Below, piece by piece: positions 35,901-50,900 of a DNA stretch of 64,000 nucleotides. The stretch spans positions 1,236,336 through 1,300,335 of the forward strand of contig JARUPZ010000035.1 in the NCBI GenBank assembly GCA_031213475.1, in the 5' to 3' direction. The notes below the pieces were generated by a model. That model did not search any database. It was not told the origin of the DNA and was given only the letters and a program-made list of their open reading frames with translations. This DNA is from Nereocystis luetkeana (Eukaryota; Sar; Phaeophyceae; Laminariales; Laminariaceae). The position numbers and the translations under genes were made by a program. Numbering within the stretch: position 1 is the first letter of the stretch; every line of letters begins with the position of its first letter.

Positions 35901-38900
35901 TTTCTCTTTTCCCACAACAACCGTTACCATTCGCAGCTGGCCGTGAGAGCGCCGCTGGCACCGGCGGCGGCGGCGTCAGCGGTGGCGGCGGCACGAGGAA
36001 AAAACTGCAGGATGCCACGCACGAGGAGCTCATGTCTCTGGTTAAGCACCACTCCGCGAGGCTCAAGATTGTGGAGGAAGAGTACGGCAAGCTGAAGCAG
36101 AAGGTGGGAGAGCGCGTACGTGCGAAGACAGGCGGGGGAGCACCGTGGACTTCGAGCGCGGGCCCCAAACATTAGTGGCACATATAATATATACCTGGTA
36201 TTGAGCCACGCGCCGCTCCCGCTGGGCGTGCACGTGCGTGCGTGTAGAATAGCAACATGCCCAAGGGGCATGGTTGGGATTCTCTACAGTAGAGCCGCCT
36301 GTGCGTGTACATAACGTACCACTGCGGTTTCAGTGTGGACTTTAGGAGGTGCAGTGTTTGTGCTTCTCTTGCTTGGATTATCTCCACACCACAGGGTACG
36401 CGTTTCTGCTGTTCGCGCTACAGTAGAGCCGCTTTCGTCTGTCTCCATGAACAAAGAGTGCACCCCGAGAGATGCTGTATTTTCTCTCTTTCCCTGCCTC
36501 CACCCCCTGTTTCGCTGCCCCCCCCACCGAACCCTGACCCCCACCCTCCTTCCCGCCTCCTTGTCGTTGCAGTACATTGGGACATTTAATGAGCATACCG
36601 AGCAGCAGCAGACGGTCCAAGACCTTCGCCGTGCCCTCCAGCAGCAGGTACCGTGTTTTTGTATATACATTTTTCAAAATGTCTCTCTGCTGCCCGTTTC
36701 GCGGTGGTCACAACCTGGACATTTTGCGGGCGGGCGAAGGCAATACCTGGTAGTAACCAACATCTTGTTCGCTACGTAGCTGTCGTGTTGTTTGGCGGAA
36801 CTCGTTCACCGAGAGTATGGGCACGAGTTAAAGGCTTTTTTGGTGTGGAAGCCTGTCTTGCCCCTACTGATATTAACAGGAGCGCACAGAAGGGGGGGGT
36901 CGGGGGCACTCTGACGCTCGGTCTCGTGTCGTCCCACATGGTCAGCACAGCTCTTGACACGAAGAGATATGCCACTTCCACTCGAGACGTTTTTGCAAGC
37001 CCATCGTAGCCGTTCTTTTTTGTCAATGGGCGGTGCCGTTTGTGCACCGTGTATATGACGTGACCCAGCTTCGACCAACAGGGCTGCAACATGCTTGACT
37101 CTAGTCTCTACAAAGCCCTACCCCTATATATCCCCAACCGACTGGATCAGCTTTTTCGGGATGAAGCTGTAGCGAGGAGTTCTTGTGCGCAAAATACAAC
37201 CATTTTTTGTCGAGGCTGGCAACCATTTTGTCGGAGCTAGCAACCACATCACACCTCGGACAGATCAGACAGATCATGACCTATCTATCTGTAGTTGATC
37301 TAGCTCATCACCTGCCGTTGTGAGAGGTTGTGCAGGAGCTGCGTACGTAGTAGTACAGATCCAACCCAGGAAACATGTGCTACTGTAGATCATGCAGATT
37401 ATACTACAGCTCCCACCGAGCTGAACCCTACCAGATCGGGTACAGATCTGCGTTTGAAACATCTAGATCATTGACCGGGAATCTATGATATGTGTCCGAG
37501 GCGTGACGTGCGGAAGCTAGCGCGACTATTTTGTCCAAGCTGCCGTAGGTCGGATCGTGAACACCGCGAGTCGTCGCCCCAGCAGTCCCCTCATGTGTCT
37601 TGGGGTGTCCCACGAATTCGTTTCGTTTTTTTTGTTTCCCCGTTGTGCCGCCTCAGGCCACGTCGGAGGGAGGTGGCGCAGCACCACAGCTGCAGCTCGA
37701 ACGAGCGATGGAGGAGCGCAAGTTGGCCCAGGAAAACGTGAGGGAGATGGCCGAGCGCTATACGGCTCTCCAGGAGAAGTTCAGGTGCGTTTTCCGGTAT
37801 AGTACGAGTTACGCACCGTCACGGAACGGGGGCGGGGAGAGAGCGGGAGGTGGGGAGGGGAAGGGGTCGCGTGCCGTTTTTTTATATGAATGGCTGCTGT
37901 TGTGAATTACCCTCATGGAGCAGGGGGCGCGGGGGGGGAGGGGGGGGGGGGTCGTCTCATTGTGGGTTGCTGGCGTTAAGGGTGCTGAAAGCCTACGTGA
38001 AATGTGTTGAGAACATCAGTGAAATGGGTTCCTGATGGAGATTCATGTAAGCTCGATGCCCCCGGAAAAGAAGCTAAGAAGCCTTGCCTTTCAGAAAGCG
38101 ACCACCCGTGCATTTTCTGTGTTCCTCTGTAGCAGTGGGCTCTGTTCGACCGGGGATATGTTCCTTGAGTTCGGATCCGGTATGCAGCAACTGTAGTAGG
38201 TTGGGGCAGCCAAAGGCTAGCCTTGTTTGGCGTTTGTCGGTTGTTCAGAGGGCGCTATTATTAGTACAATTACTACTATAGTAGTAGAAGTAGAGTAAAT
38301 ACTGCCGTTAGCAGCAGCAGTAGCTACTGTAGCAGTGTCAGTAGCACTAGCAGTAATAGTGCGGGCAGTACAGCAGCAACAGTGGTAGACGTAGGAGTGA
38401 TAGAAGTAGTGGCACCAGTTTGTATTGCTTTGGGTTGGAAGTATTGTGCTCTTACACAGTGTCGTGACCACGCATTCGACAGTTTCCCGACCGCTGATGC
38501 GCGCCGGGACGTCACGCCGTTTGCTGCCTTGAATGGGCGGTGAACGCATCGCGTTTAGCAGCCTCTCATGCCTCACCCCGCCCACGCCGCTGCTGCACTT
38601 TCGCCCCGCCCAGGGCTCTGGAGGGGAATGCGGAGGGTAGTGGCCAGAGCCCCGAGTATGCCAGCCTCCTCAATAAAATGAAGGTGAGGGAGGCGCGTTC
38701 TCTGTGCTGCGTCATCCGTACCGCTCCGGCTATTTTTGTGTGTGTGTGTGTGTCTCTTCCACACGCCTGCACTCGTGTAGCTTGTGCTGTCCGTGCTCTG
38801 ATGTGATTTTTCGCTTTGTTTTAGTTTCAGGCGACATAACACGAACGCATGATATGTGTATTATATATCACAAGACTATCATACTTGCCTGGTTTCCGCT

Positions 38901-41900
38901 GTTGGCTGAGGTAGAGTACATTCCAGTTCCATGTAAGGGAGTAACGAAAATACGAATCACACTGCCCTGGACAGGCTTTCTCGTGCTCCCTCCCCGTCGC
39001 CCAGTGGTGTGCCTAGGTCGCTCCGCGTGACAGGTCTGAGTTCTTGACCAAGCCTAACTACTAACATAGTACTGATGTTATACTGGTACAACCAAGTATC
39101 GTACTATGCTGGCACGTAGCCACAACCACCCAAAGAAAACTCGAAGAAACATAGGGAAAAAAAGAGAAGGTCCGGCATGACGTTTGCCCCGCATGTAATA
39201 CCAATACTTGTATACATGTAGTCTACACATACCTCGTATACTTCCTGCGGTGTGTTTGCGTGTCTTATTAATAGTGTACGTCTGGTGTATTTAGCGAGAG
39301 AGAGAGAGAGAGAGAGAGAGAGCTGACGGTAGGACTTTTCCTCGCGAAGCCCGAAACAAAAACGCGACGTTCCCTCCCCCCGAGCAGGGGTTGATCGCGA
39401 AGTACAAAGAAGCGCAAGGGTCCATCAAGGGGCTCCAGAACGAGGTGCGGGAGCTCCGCGAGCAGAAGGCAGCGCCCGCGGCAAGCGTCACGGCCGACGC
39501 AGACACCGCAGACCCCGCTCCGGGAGCCGAGGGCCGTGCCGACCCGGCCTTCGGGGCAACCATTGCCGCCCTCCAGGCCCAGCTGAGAGAGGTCACCGAG
39601 GGAAAAGATAGGGTGGAAGCAGAGGTGGCGGCGGCAGCGACAGCGACGGTGGCGGCGGCGGCGGCGGCGGCTGCGGCCAAGGTTGAAGGCGACGGAGGGG
39701 AGGGTGGCCCCGAACCGGCGTTCAGGGCAACTATCGCCGCCCTCCAGGCCCAGCTCAGAGAGGTCACCGAGGCGAAAGATGAGGCGGTAGCGGCGGTGGC
39801 TGCGCACAAGAGGGAAGGCGACGGAGGGGAGGGTGGCGCCGACCCGGCGTTCGGGGCAACTATTGCCGCCCTCCAGGCCCAGCTAAGAGAGGTCACCGAG
39901 GCGAAGGATAAGGCGGTGGCGGCGGCGGCCGCGGCGGTGAAGAAGAGCGGAGGTGAGGGAGGGGATGACGGTGACGTATCGGTGTCGGACGCCCAGAAAC
40001 AGGTGAAGGAGCTGGAAGAGACTCTCGCGGAAAAACAGTCGCAGAACGAGCAGCTCCTGAAGAAGGTGCGGCAGCTGCTGACTGCCTGCCGCTCTCTGCA
40101 AGAGCAGGCGGGGAAATCCTCCGGCGATGCGGCGGCAGCCCCTCCCGCGGGCGCTGCCGGTGACGCCACCGCCGCCGCGGCCGGTACCATCTCGGAGGAA
40201 GAGGCTGGGAAGCTCCGGGCTCAGCTTGAGCAGACTCAAGATGAAAACCGGAAGCTCATGGCCCGACTGCGGGAAGTTGCACAGCGCTTCCGAGAGCTAA
40301 AGTCTCAGGACCAGGGAGGAGAAGGGTCGCCACCGCCACCGTCGGCCAGCGCTGTCTCTGACTCTATCGCCAACGCCGATGGTGAACGCGTAGCTGACGC
40401 CGAGCGCAGGGTGTCCGCGGCCGAAGAGAGGGCGGTGGAGCTGACGCGCCGCTGCGAGGAGGCAGAGGCGGAGCACGAGCGCGCCGCGGGGGCTTTGAAG
40501 GAGGCGGTTGAGCGCGTGACGGAGCTGGAGTCTGCTGCCGCCGCTGCTTCCGCTGCCGCCGCTGCCAGTGATCAAGCGGGGCTCTCTTCGCAGGAGGATC
40601 TGCGCGCGGAGAACGCGGCCCTTAAGGAGGAGGTGGCCCGTCTCGCCGATGAGCTGCATGCGTCGGGACAGGCAAAGGAAGAAGTTTCGACCTTGCTGGA
40701 GGCTAAGAGCGCTGACTTGAATAAATCGGTGCGTGCTGTAGATTCGTTTCGATCGAATGCGAGTATCTATTTTTCACGGTGACGAAAAATAGGAACCCCT
40801 GTCGAGATGGCTGAAGCGACCGACCTACGGCCCGAACGACCGACAGACCGGGATCCACAAGCCCACACAAGCCGATGACACTACAAAAATCCTGCTGCGC
40901 GAGTTCCTACATTGCAACAGCTGTACCATCTTAGCTGTTACAAGTATCAGGCGTTTTGCTAAGATGCCAGTTAGCTACCTCTTTCCTGAGCATGCATGTA
41001 CACAACAGTGCTATTTAATAGGTACCTCGTTCGCGATAGCATTTGGTGTGTTCTGTTGCTTGTTTTTTCGCTTTTGTGGTATTGCGGTACAGCATTGTCG
41101 GGTATTTTATTGTCACGATACCAGACATGGCGCGACCGCTGACCATTGTATCATGTGTTTTGTCCTTGGGTCGGAGTATTTTACTTTATTTTTTATTCGA
41201 ACGCCTACGAGGCCTTTTTTTATGGCCACAGGGGGGCGTTGATGTGGTTGTACGTTGCATGGATAAGCTGTCCCCACCCGTGTTGTACAATTCAGCCTGC
41301 CACGCCGTTTTCTCTCTCCTCCTCACCCTGTCCCCACCGAAGCGATTGCATGCCGAAGTATTTCTTCCATCAAAATCTCTGCGAGGCGCTCTTTTTTTTC
41401 CAACGCCAAACATCACTCTGCGCCTGCCCCCCCTCCCCTTACCACCCACCCGCCCTCCCGCCACTGCCACCCCCGTCACGCGGCAAAGGTCGAGCGGGTC
41501 AAGATGGCGGTGATGCGTTACCGTAGCTTGAAGGCCCAAGTCGAAGCGTCGGCATCGGAGCTCGCTTCCGCGAAGCTCCGAGAAGAGGGGCTCATCGCTT
41601 CGGCGTCGGCGACGCAGCAGGAAATCAAACAGGTGGCCGAGGTAGCCGCCGCCGCGGCGGCCGACGTCTCCACCGAGACGGCTGAACGCATAGCCGAGCT
41701 CGAAGCCTCGGCCGCGGCCGCCAACGAGGAGGCGCAAGGGCGCATCCTCGAGCTCACAGAGCAGCTGTCGGCCCGGAAGGAAGGGGAAAGCGAGGAGGCG
41801 GCGGCGCCAATGGCGCAGCTTCGGAGGGCCGCGGAGGAGAGAGAAGCGTCCGCCGCCGAGACCGAGCGGCTGCGCCTGGCCGCGGCGGAGCTCTCCGAGA

Positions 41901-44900
41901 CACTCGAGGAGTCCAGGGGGTCGGAGCGGGAGGCGCGCCGGGAAGCGCAGGCCCTGGCAGAGGAGGTCGAGCTCGCCGCCGCCGCGGGGAAAGCCCAGGT
42001 GGATGACCTGAAGAGTAAGGCGCGCGTGGCGTTAGCGTCGGCGAAGGAGGCCGTCGCCGTGGCGGATGAGAAAGGTGCGGCTCTTGCCTCGCGCCTGTCG
42101 GACGCCGAAGCGGCGCTGCTGGAGCGACAGGCGCTCGTTGACGAGCTGCGGGGGAAGATGGAGGCCGCGCAGGGCCACGCGCAGGCGAGGGACGAGGAGG
42201 CGCAAGCCGAGGCGCGCCGCCTCGAGGCGCGGCTGGAGGGCGCCCAGCAGGGAGAGTCGGAGCACGTCGCGGCTCTGCAGTCGCAGCTAGAGGAGGCGTG
42301 TGCCGCGAGGGTCGCGGCGGAGGAGGAGGGACAGACGACGAGCGACGAACTGGCGAGGCGGAAGGAGGAGCTGGACGAGGCGGCGGTGGAGCTGTCGCGG
42401 GTGAAACAGGAGGTGGAGGAGGGGGTGGCTCAGTCGGGGACTCTGGAAGAGGAGCTGGCGAAGGTTGGTGGACCGAGCTGTTCTTTGTGTGTCTTTGTTT
42501 TTTCCGTGAGCGTGCGAGACGCCGAGTGAGCGGTGGAAGGGGAGGTTGGAGATGGGAGTCGAGGGGTGGGGGGGTTCTCGCGTGTGGTACGTGTTTTTTT
42601 TTCTTGTTTTTTCGGCGAGAAAAGATGCGTGAGAAATGTCCGGTCGAGACTTCCGGCCTCCTCTTGGACCACCCGTTTCACCCTGACGGGTAGCTGTGAT
42701 AACGTGATAGTCTAATGGCACAGCGATCGATACGGTACTTGTGACACCGAAGTCGTGTACGGGAGGAAAGGAAGGGCATCGCATTTATTCGTATTTGTAC
42801 GTCAGTTTTATGTTTCCTCGAGGTGAGACCCGGGGACTTCGCCGCCCACGGACAGAGAACCGTGGGTTGGTGGGGTGGTTGGTTGATTAACCCCCCCCGC
42901 ACCTGTTGCAGGTGTCTCTTATCAGGAGTAGGAACGGTGCTCCGTTTCGAAAGGGATGCGTGGTAAATGGTGAAATGACTAAGGCAAGCAACAAATAAGT
43001 ACGCCCCCCCCCCCCGTTGACGACGATGCTCCTACATCGAAACCCGATCTGCCGTCGACGTCGTTGTCGTCACCGCCGCCGTCTTGTTTTTGTCCCTTCC
43101 CGTTGTATTATTCGTTACTATGCTCCGCAGGCCGCCCACAACTCCGAGCGCGCCGCCGCTGAAGCGCAAGCCCAGATGGACGCCCTGCGGGAGGAAACCG
43201 TCCGGCTTGCCGCGGCCGCCGAGGAGAAGATGGGGGCGCTGTCGGCCGCTGGCGAGGCGACGAGCGCTGCGGAGCGCGAGCTAGCGCAGGCGAAGCAAGA
43301 CCTGGCTGGCCAGCTGGCGGCCGCCCAGGAGCTCGCGTCGAATCAGGTCGAGACCTTCCGGGCTGAGCTCTCGGAGGCCAAGGCCGCTCGCGAGGCGGCG
43401 GACGGGGCCGCGATAGAGACCGCGGCCGAGCTCGCGCGCCTCAAGAGTCAGGTCGAAGTGTTGGGGGCAGAGGTCGCCGGAGCGCGGGAGAAGCTTGAGA
43501 AGGAGCACCGCTTGGCGGATGAGGGGCTTGCGGAGGCGCGCGCGCAGGTGAGGGTTGAGTTGCTGACCGACGTGGGGACGGCGGCTGCGGTTGCGGCTGC
43601 TGCTGCTCTGTTTGCGCTTTTTGCCGTTTAGCTGATGGTTGGGTTGGGTTTGCATGGTTGTGGTAGTTTTTTTCCCGCACGCGTGGTGGTGGCGGGGGTC
43701 GTGGTGATGATAGTGGTAGTAGTGGTGGTGGGTGTGGGCGGTGTTGGTCGGCGAGGTTTGTGGGGTGTGCACTTGAATCGGGGTGTCGTGTCCTGCGACC
43801 GCGTCATTTGCTTTTTTTGCGTCCTTGTCGTACGAGTCGCAGTTTATTTTGTTGGCGGTGGCGGGAGCATGGGATCCAACCGCGTGATATTGGTGGAAAA
43901 TATGTTCGTCAGCCGTTGCAGATCTCGGACAGTAGGATCGAACGGCTCGACCTTGGGATGTGTCATGTGATCAATAGTATCTAAGCGTTGCAGGTCTCGA
44001 AAAGTAGAATCTAAGAGCTCGATCTTGAGAGTTTTTAATGCTAGTGACTGACCGTTGAAATTCCAGAGTGCCGCAGCGCGGGAGGGGTCTCACTGCTGCT
44101 GTGTACGTACGTAACGCTTACGCGTAGTTCTAATCGTGATGCGTCTGCCTCGCTCGACCTCGTCTCCCCCGCCCCGCCTTGACACTCCCTCTGTCTGCCT
44201 GCCTGCGATGGATAACCGCCGGGCTGCCCCGAGAAAGGTGGCTGATTCGGAGACGCGACTGGCCGAGGTGGTGGCGAAGGCGGAGACGAGAGAGGACGAA
44301 CTGCACGAGGGCAGGGTGGCGATCGAGCAGCTCCTCGAAGGACAGCTGAAGCAACACGAGGCCGAGGCGCGCAGGCAAGCGGCCGAGCTCAGGTCCGAGA
44401 AAGACGCCGCGGAGGAGGAGCTCGCCGAGCTGCGGCGGTCCCACGCCCTGCTGGACGCGCGCACGACCGAGCTAGACGCGGCGTCGAAGGCGGCGATCGC
44501 TAGGGCGGGCGAGCTCATGCAACAGGCGGAGGTGTCGGAGCAGAGCACCCGCGAGGCCAGAGCCGAGACGGAGGGGGCGGTGGCGGCCCTGGAGTCGCAG
44601 CGGGAGGAGCTTGAACATGCCCACGAGGCGGCGGCGGCGGCAGCGGAAGCGGCGACAGCGGCGGCGGCGGCAGCTTCTGCAGAGCAACAGGGGAGATTGG
44701 AAGAGATGCTTGCCGCGTCGGCACGCGTAGCGGAAGATGCGGGAATAAAGGCGGCCGGTGCGTTGGCCGCCGCGACGCAGGAATCGGCGGCTCTGCGCGA
44801 CCGCGCCGCCGCCGCGGAGGAGGAGGCCGAGAGGGAGGCGGCGAGACTGCGCTCGGAGCTCGCGCAGGCGACCACGGCGGGCGACGAGGCTAAGGCCTCA

Positions 44901-47900
44901 GGGCAGAGGCTCGCGGCGCAGCTGGAGGCCGCGAAGCAGGGCACGTCGGAACAGGTTTCGACGCTCGAAGCCCAGTGCTCGGAAGCTCAGCGGGACAGGG
45001 CGATAGCAGAGGAGGAAGCTCGGTCCCTGACCGAGCGACTGGCGGCGCTTGGGGAAGAAGGGGCCGTCCTGGCGCGGAAGCTGGGGGAGGTGGAAGCGGC
45101 GGCGGAGGCGGCGACGGAAGAGGCTCGACTTGCCGGCGAAGACACGGCGCGAGAGCTGGCGCGGCAGCTTCAGGAGCAGGTGGACCGTGGGGAGGGCGAG
45201 CTTGCGGCGGCACGCTCGGCCACGGAGGAGGCCCAGGCGGAAGGCAAGCGTCTCTCGGCCGAGCTGGAGCAGGCGGCAGCCGCGGCGAGGAAGGAGCAAG
45301 CGGCCGCGCTCGCGGAGAGGTCGTCTGCGCTCGAGGTGGAGGCCGCCGCGAAGGAACAGGGTTCCCGGATCAGATCCGAGGCGGAGGAGACCCGCTCGGT
45401 CCTCGCAGCCGAGGTGGACGCCGTGAGTAAGAAGCTTGCCGAGTCAACGGAGCAGGCTGCCACGGCGGAAGAAGCTAAGGCCGTCGCTGTGGCGCGGGTG
45501 ACATCCCTCGAGGCCGAGCTGTCCCAGCTTAGAGAAGACGCGGAGAAGGCTGCCGCTGATGCGGCCGCGGCTGCGGCTACTCAGGCGGAGGTGGCGGGGG
45601 CGGCGGCGGAAGCCGCCGCTGAGGAGCTGGGACAAGCGAAGGACGCAGTCGAGGCAGCTAAGGTAGAGATTGGAACGTTGACGCAGCAGCTGGCGACGGC
45701 CATGGAAAGTGCTTCGGCGGGGGAAGGGGCTCTGGCCCAGGCGCGAGAGGACGCGGCGCAGCTCTCTCGCGAGCTTGAAGGAGCCGCGCAGGCGTCAAAA
45801 TCGACCGACGAGAGGGCTGAGTTACTGTCGTCCCGGCTGGAGGCGCAGACCGCGGCGGCAGCGGCAGAGGCAGGAGAAGCAAGGGCAGCCGCGAAGGCGC
45901 AGATAGTATCCCTCGAGGAAGAGCTGTCCCAGCTCAGAGCCGACGCGGAGAAGGCTGCAACTGACGCGGCTGCGGCTGCGGCCACTCAGGCACAAGCAGT
46001 GGTGGCCGCAGCAGAAGAGCTGGATCAAGCGAAGGCTGCAGCCGAAGCGACTAACGCTGATATCGCGGCGTCGAAGGAAGCCCTCGAAGCGTTGACGCAA
46101 CAGCTGGCATCCGCCGCGGAAAGTGCTTCAATTGGGGAGAAGGCTCTGACCGAGGCGCGGGAGGAGGCGGCGCGGCTGTCTCGTGAGCTGGACGGAGCCG
46201 CGCAAGCGTCTGAGTCGACCGACGGGAGGGTTGAACTGTTGTCGTCCCGGCTGGAGGCGCAGACTGCTGCGGCGGCCGCGGCGGCGGCAGAGACAGAAGA
46301 GGCCAGGGCCGCTGCGAGGGTGCAGGTAGGATCCCTTGAGGAACAGCTGTCCCAGCTCAGAGCCGACGCGGAGAAGGCTGCAACTGACGCGGCTGCGGCT
46401 GCGGCTACTCAGGCGGAGGCGGCGGAAGCCGCCGCTGAGGCGCTGGGACAGGCGGAGGCTGCAGCCGAAGCGGCTAGGGCAGAGGTCGAAGGGTTGACGC
46501 AGCAGCTGGTGTCCGCCGCGGAAAACGCTACGGTCGCGGATCAGGCCCTGGCCAAGGCGCGGGAGGAGGCGGCACGGCTGTCTCGCGAGCTGGAAGGAGC
46601 CGCGCAGGCGTCAGAGTCGACTGGCGGGAGGGTTGAGCTACTGTCGTCCAGGCTAGAGGCGCAGACCGCCGCTGCCTCCGCGGTAGCGGCAGAGGCAGAA
46701 GAAGCAAGGGCCGCTGCGAAGGTACAGCTAGGATATCTCGAGGACGAACTCTCCCAGCTCAGAGCCGACGCGGAGAAGGCTGCAACTGATGCTGCCGCGG
46801 CTGCGACTACTCACGCACAAGCAGTGGTGGCCGCGGCAGAGGAGCTGGGTCAAGCGAAGGACGCAGTCGAAGCATTGACGCAGCAGCTGGAGATGACCAT
46901 GAAGAATGCCTCGACGGGAGAAGGGGCTCTGACGGAGGCGCGGGAGGAGGCGGCGCGGTTGTCTCGCGAGCTGGAAGGGGCTGCGCAGGTATCAGAGTCA
47001 ACCGACGAGAGGATTGAGCTACTGTCGTCTCGACTGGAGGCAGAGACTGCCGCTGCGGCCGCGACGGCTGCGGAGGCAGAAAAAGCGAGGGCGGCGGCGG
47101 AAGCGAGGATCGCTGAGATATCACAGAAGTTGACAAGCCAAGGCGAGGAAGCCAGCGCCTGCTTGGAGGCTGAAAGAGAGCGCGGGGGTAGGACAGAGGC
47201 GGAGCTGGGCGAGAAGATCAGAGGGTTGGAAGAGCACGCTGAGACTGCGCGGCTGGCCGCCGAGGAGGCCGGGTTGAGAGCGGTGGCCAGCGCGGCAGAG
47301 GTGGAGAGCCTTCGAGGTCGGGCAGACAGCGCGGAGGCTGCGGTCGCGAAGGTAAAAAGGAGGGCACACATGAACGGTATTTGCTTACGCGAGGAAGGGC
47401 GTGTCTTCCACGGGGGGGTGCGGCGGGTGGGGGGGGCGGAAATACGTGCCTTTTTTTTAATGAATTTGTTACGAAAATGTCCGCTGTGAGGTTTACCGGT
47501 TGAATGATTGATACGCAGCTTTGCGGAGTTGCGATATTATTCATTCCTCGGCCAGGCGCGTTACATGCTGCAACGACAAAAAAATGGAAGGGTGGAAGAG
47601 ACAACGGGAAGTTAAAACGGCACACGCAGCCCCCAGGGGGTTTTGCGATCACGACAACCCCGACTGCCTTTCGCGGCGTTTTACCCCCGCCCCCGGCTCC
47701 CCCTTGCGAACACACCCACACCCACAAGACGCCCATCGCTCTTTCCGTCCCATTCTCCCCCCCCCTTGTGCCACAATCAACGCTAACACCCCCCCCCCCC
47801 TCGCCCTCCCAGCTGAAAGAAAAACTCCAGAACCTCGTGCCTAAGTTCAAGAAGATGAGGTCCGATAAGGAGGACGCCGAGGCCACCGCCGCCGCAGCCT

Positions 47901-50900
47901 CGGCTACCGCCGCTTCCGCCACCGCCGCCTCCGCCCAACTCGAGTCGGAGCTGTCGCGCGCACAGGCCGCCCTCGCCGAAGAGCGCGCGGCTGCGTCGGA
48001 GACGCTCTCTCGGTCTGATGGCGACCGGGCTGCCGCGATGAACCAGGCAGCGACCGACCACGCCGAGCAGGTGGCCGGTCTCGAGGCTCGGCTAGAGTCT
48101 GCGGGGAGGGGCGCTGAGGAGGCGGCGGCAGCGGCGGCGGCGGCGGCGGTAGCGGCCGCGTCAGCGGTAGCCGCGGCGAAAGAGGAAGCGGTGGCAGCTG
48201 CGGCGGCGGAGGCGGCGAAGGCAGCGGAGGTGGCGGAAGCCGAGGCGGCGGCAGCGAGAGAGGCGGAAGCCGCCGCCAACAGCCGGGTGGAAGGTCTGGA
48301 AGAGAAGGCCGGCGTGCTGGAGCGAGAGGGGCTTGAGGCGCGGGAGGACATGACCGCGTTGAGGGCGGAAGCGGAGCTGTTGAGGAGGACGGAAGGGGAG
48401 CTGCGCGAGCGGCTTGGAGCGTTGGAGGCGGAGCTGGGAGGCGCGCAGGAGGAGGTGAAGGTGCGGGAGCGCGCGGTTGCCACCGCCCGCTCCCAGGAAG
48501 CGGAGACGGCTCGCGAGCTGCTGCAGGAGGAGCTGCGGGTGGCGGTGTTGGAGAAGGCAGAGGTGAGGGTCAGGGTGTCGTCGGAGGTCGCAGGTCGGAA
48601 GTCCGGTAAGGTTAGATTTTTGTTCGAGCGCGCGGTGGCTGGAAGGAAGAAAGGAAGGCTGACGATTTTTTGTTCGTGGCTATGTTCTTATTGTTCTTGT
48701 TGCGGTGCGGGTGAGTACGTCAGTAGTGTTTTTGCCCGGCGATGTAAGGGGGCTACCGGTTCGTGTTCGACCGCTCTGCATGTACAATGAGGCACACACT
48801 TGTTGTTTGACTATGCCCCCCCCCCCCGCCCCGCACCCCCGCCCTCACCGATCCCCTCCACACCCCCATCCCGGTTCCCCCCGCCCTCCTCCCAACCCAG
48901 CTCGCTGATAAGTGCGAGAAGATGGCGCAAGGCACGAGGCAGCTGGAGGAGGACCTGAGTGAAGCGGTCAACAGCCGAGCCGCGCTTGCTGCAGAGCTGC
49001 ACGAGCGCGAACAAGCGCTTGCAGCTGCACAGGTGAAAATACAAAAGGACAAAACGTCACAACCTTCTACGGCACGAGCTCTTTTTTTAGTTTGTTCTTT
49101 GGCCGCCTGCTTCACCCGCACGAGCCAGCAGGCGCGAATTTTGGCCGCGGTGATTCAGGCCCACCCGCCGGAAGCCCGGCACACGTGGGTGAATCGTTGG
49201 TATCGTTGGCGGTGGGGCGCAACATCCATGCGGTGGTGGTCTGCGCTCGTGAGACGGGGGGGGGGGTCAATAAACCCGACAACCTCCTTACCCCTCCCCG
49301 CCCCGCGCGCCTTGCTATTTAGCTGCCCGGTAGATTGTCTCGAGGTTTAAGGCGCAAGCACGAAACGGGGCGTCGAGCTCGTCGTCGCCCTAGGCCTCCA
49401 CGCTCGCCTCTCTCCTACGCCCAACCCCCCCCACCCCATCCCTCCCGGGGGGGACATCGATTCCAGCACCCATAGGGGTTGTCGCACCTTCACTGACGGA
49501 AAAGGCAATATGCTCGATATGTCAAGGTACGGCAATCGGCCGCGGCCCTAAGGTACGCTGCGGTAACCGTGGAACTCGTCTATCCCTCCCTCTACCTCCC
49601 GACCCCAACCCCCAATTGCAGGAATGCCTTTCCGAGCTGGAAACCGACGCGGCGGAGCTGAAAGCGGCGGAAGAGGCGGCGAGGGAGCGGTCCGACAACG
49701 TTTCGTCCAAGCTGAAGGAGCTCATAGGCCGGTACAAGGTACGCGTGTTTTTTGTTTGTTTTTTGTGGTTTTGTTTTGCGGGGGGGGGGAGGGGGGGGGG
49801 GTTCTGTATTATTTCCTCTTTGCGGCGGGTCTCCTCTTCGTATGTCAAGATCTGTGTGTGTGCGTTTTCTTCTCTTTTGCGCCGTTTTGAGAGCGCTGCC
49901 TCGTTTTTTTTAAAGATTTGTCGCGTGCGAATTTCCCATTTTTTCGTTTTTGTCTCATTTTTTTGTTCTTGTTTTTGTTTTGGGGCGTTCTTGCATTCGA
50001 TGCAGTTGGGGAAAACTAACTCTCTTTCCGCATTTCCCTACAAGTGCGCGGTGTAGTTGTTTTCTGCGCAGTCTGCTGCAGGGTGTGCGGCAGGGTGTGG
50101 GCCCAGTGGCAGCGCGTCGGTGAAAAATTGTGACGGCTGCTGGTTCGGATGGGGGTTTTGTTTTGGAGAGGGGGGAGATTATTCCGCGTCCCATTGCCGT
50201 CGACGGAGGGGTGGGTTATTTCGCGGCAATGTCCATGCCGTCCTCCTCCTCCTCCTGCCCTTGTCGGTGTTTCATCGAGAACCCGGAATCATGGCAGAAC
50301 AGGGACTACAGTGAGCCCAATCCACTCCACCTCTCCCCACCCCGCCCACCCCACCCCATCCCACCCGCAGGAACTCCGGGAGACGGCGAGAGTCGCCGGA
50401 GGGAACGCGGAGCAGTTCGAGGCAGCCGCGGCAGCAGCCCAGGAGCAAGCGACCGCCCTTCGCGCAGAGCGCGACAAGGCTCAGGAGGAACTGTCGGCAA
50501 CTCGCAGCGTCGTCGAGGCCGCGGACTACAGGGTGGTGTCCCTCTCCGAGGAGCTTGAGAAGTTACGCCAGATCCGGAACAAGCTGGACCAGAAGCGGGT
50601 TGAGCTGCAGATGGAGCTGGGCGGAAATAAGCTTAAGGCGGCGTTCGGGGGGGGGGTGGGGGTCGGGGTGGGGGGCGGAGGGGGGGGTGCTTTGGGAGGA
50701 GTATTTAGGGAGTGGAGGGTGGCGTGCATGGAGTCGAGGCACAAGAAATTGATCAGCGAGTGCGAGACGAACCGTGGCAAGGCTGACAGCTACGAGGCGA
50801 GTGGAAGTTGGCGTTGTAATGTGGCGTTTTGGTGGTATTGTGACGGTGTTTTGTGTTTTGTTTTTATGCAACGCGAATAAAAGTAGCGTCCGGTATGTAC

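Noticed and set aside
47504..47812. In-frame extension upstream of golgin exon 10
   Set aside because: A strong C-rich tract and CAG acceptor end at 47812, and the extension is low-complexity and not coiled coil.
47218..48483. 421-residue Ala/Ser-rich minus-strand frame
   Set aside because: It is antisense to golgin exons 9 and 10 and spans the intron between them. Coiled-coil coding is on the plus strand.
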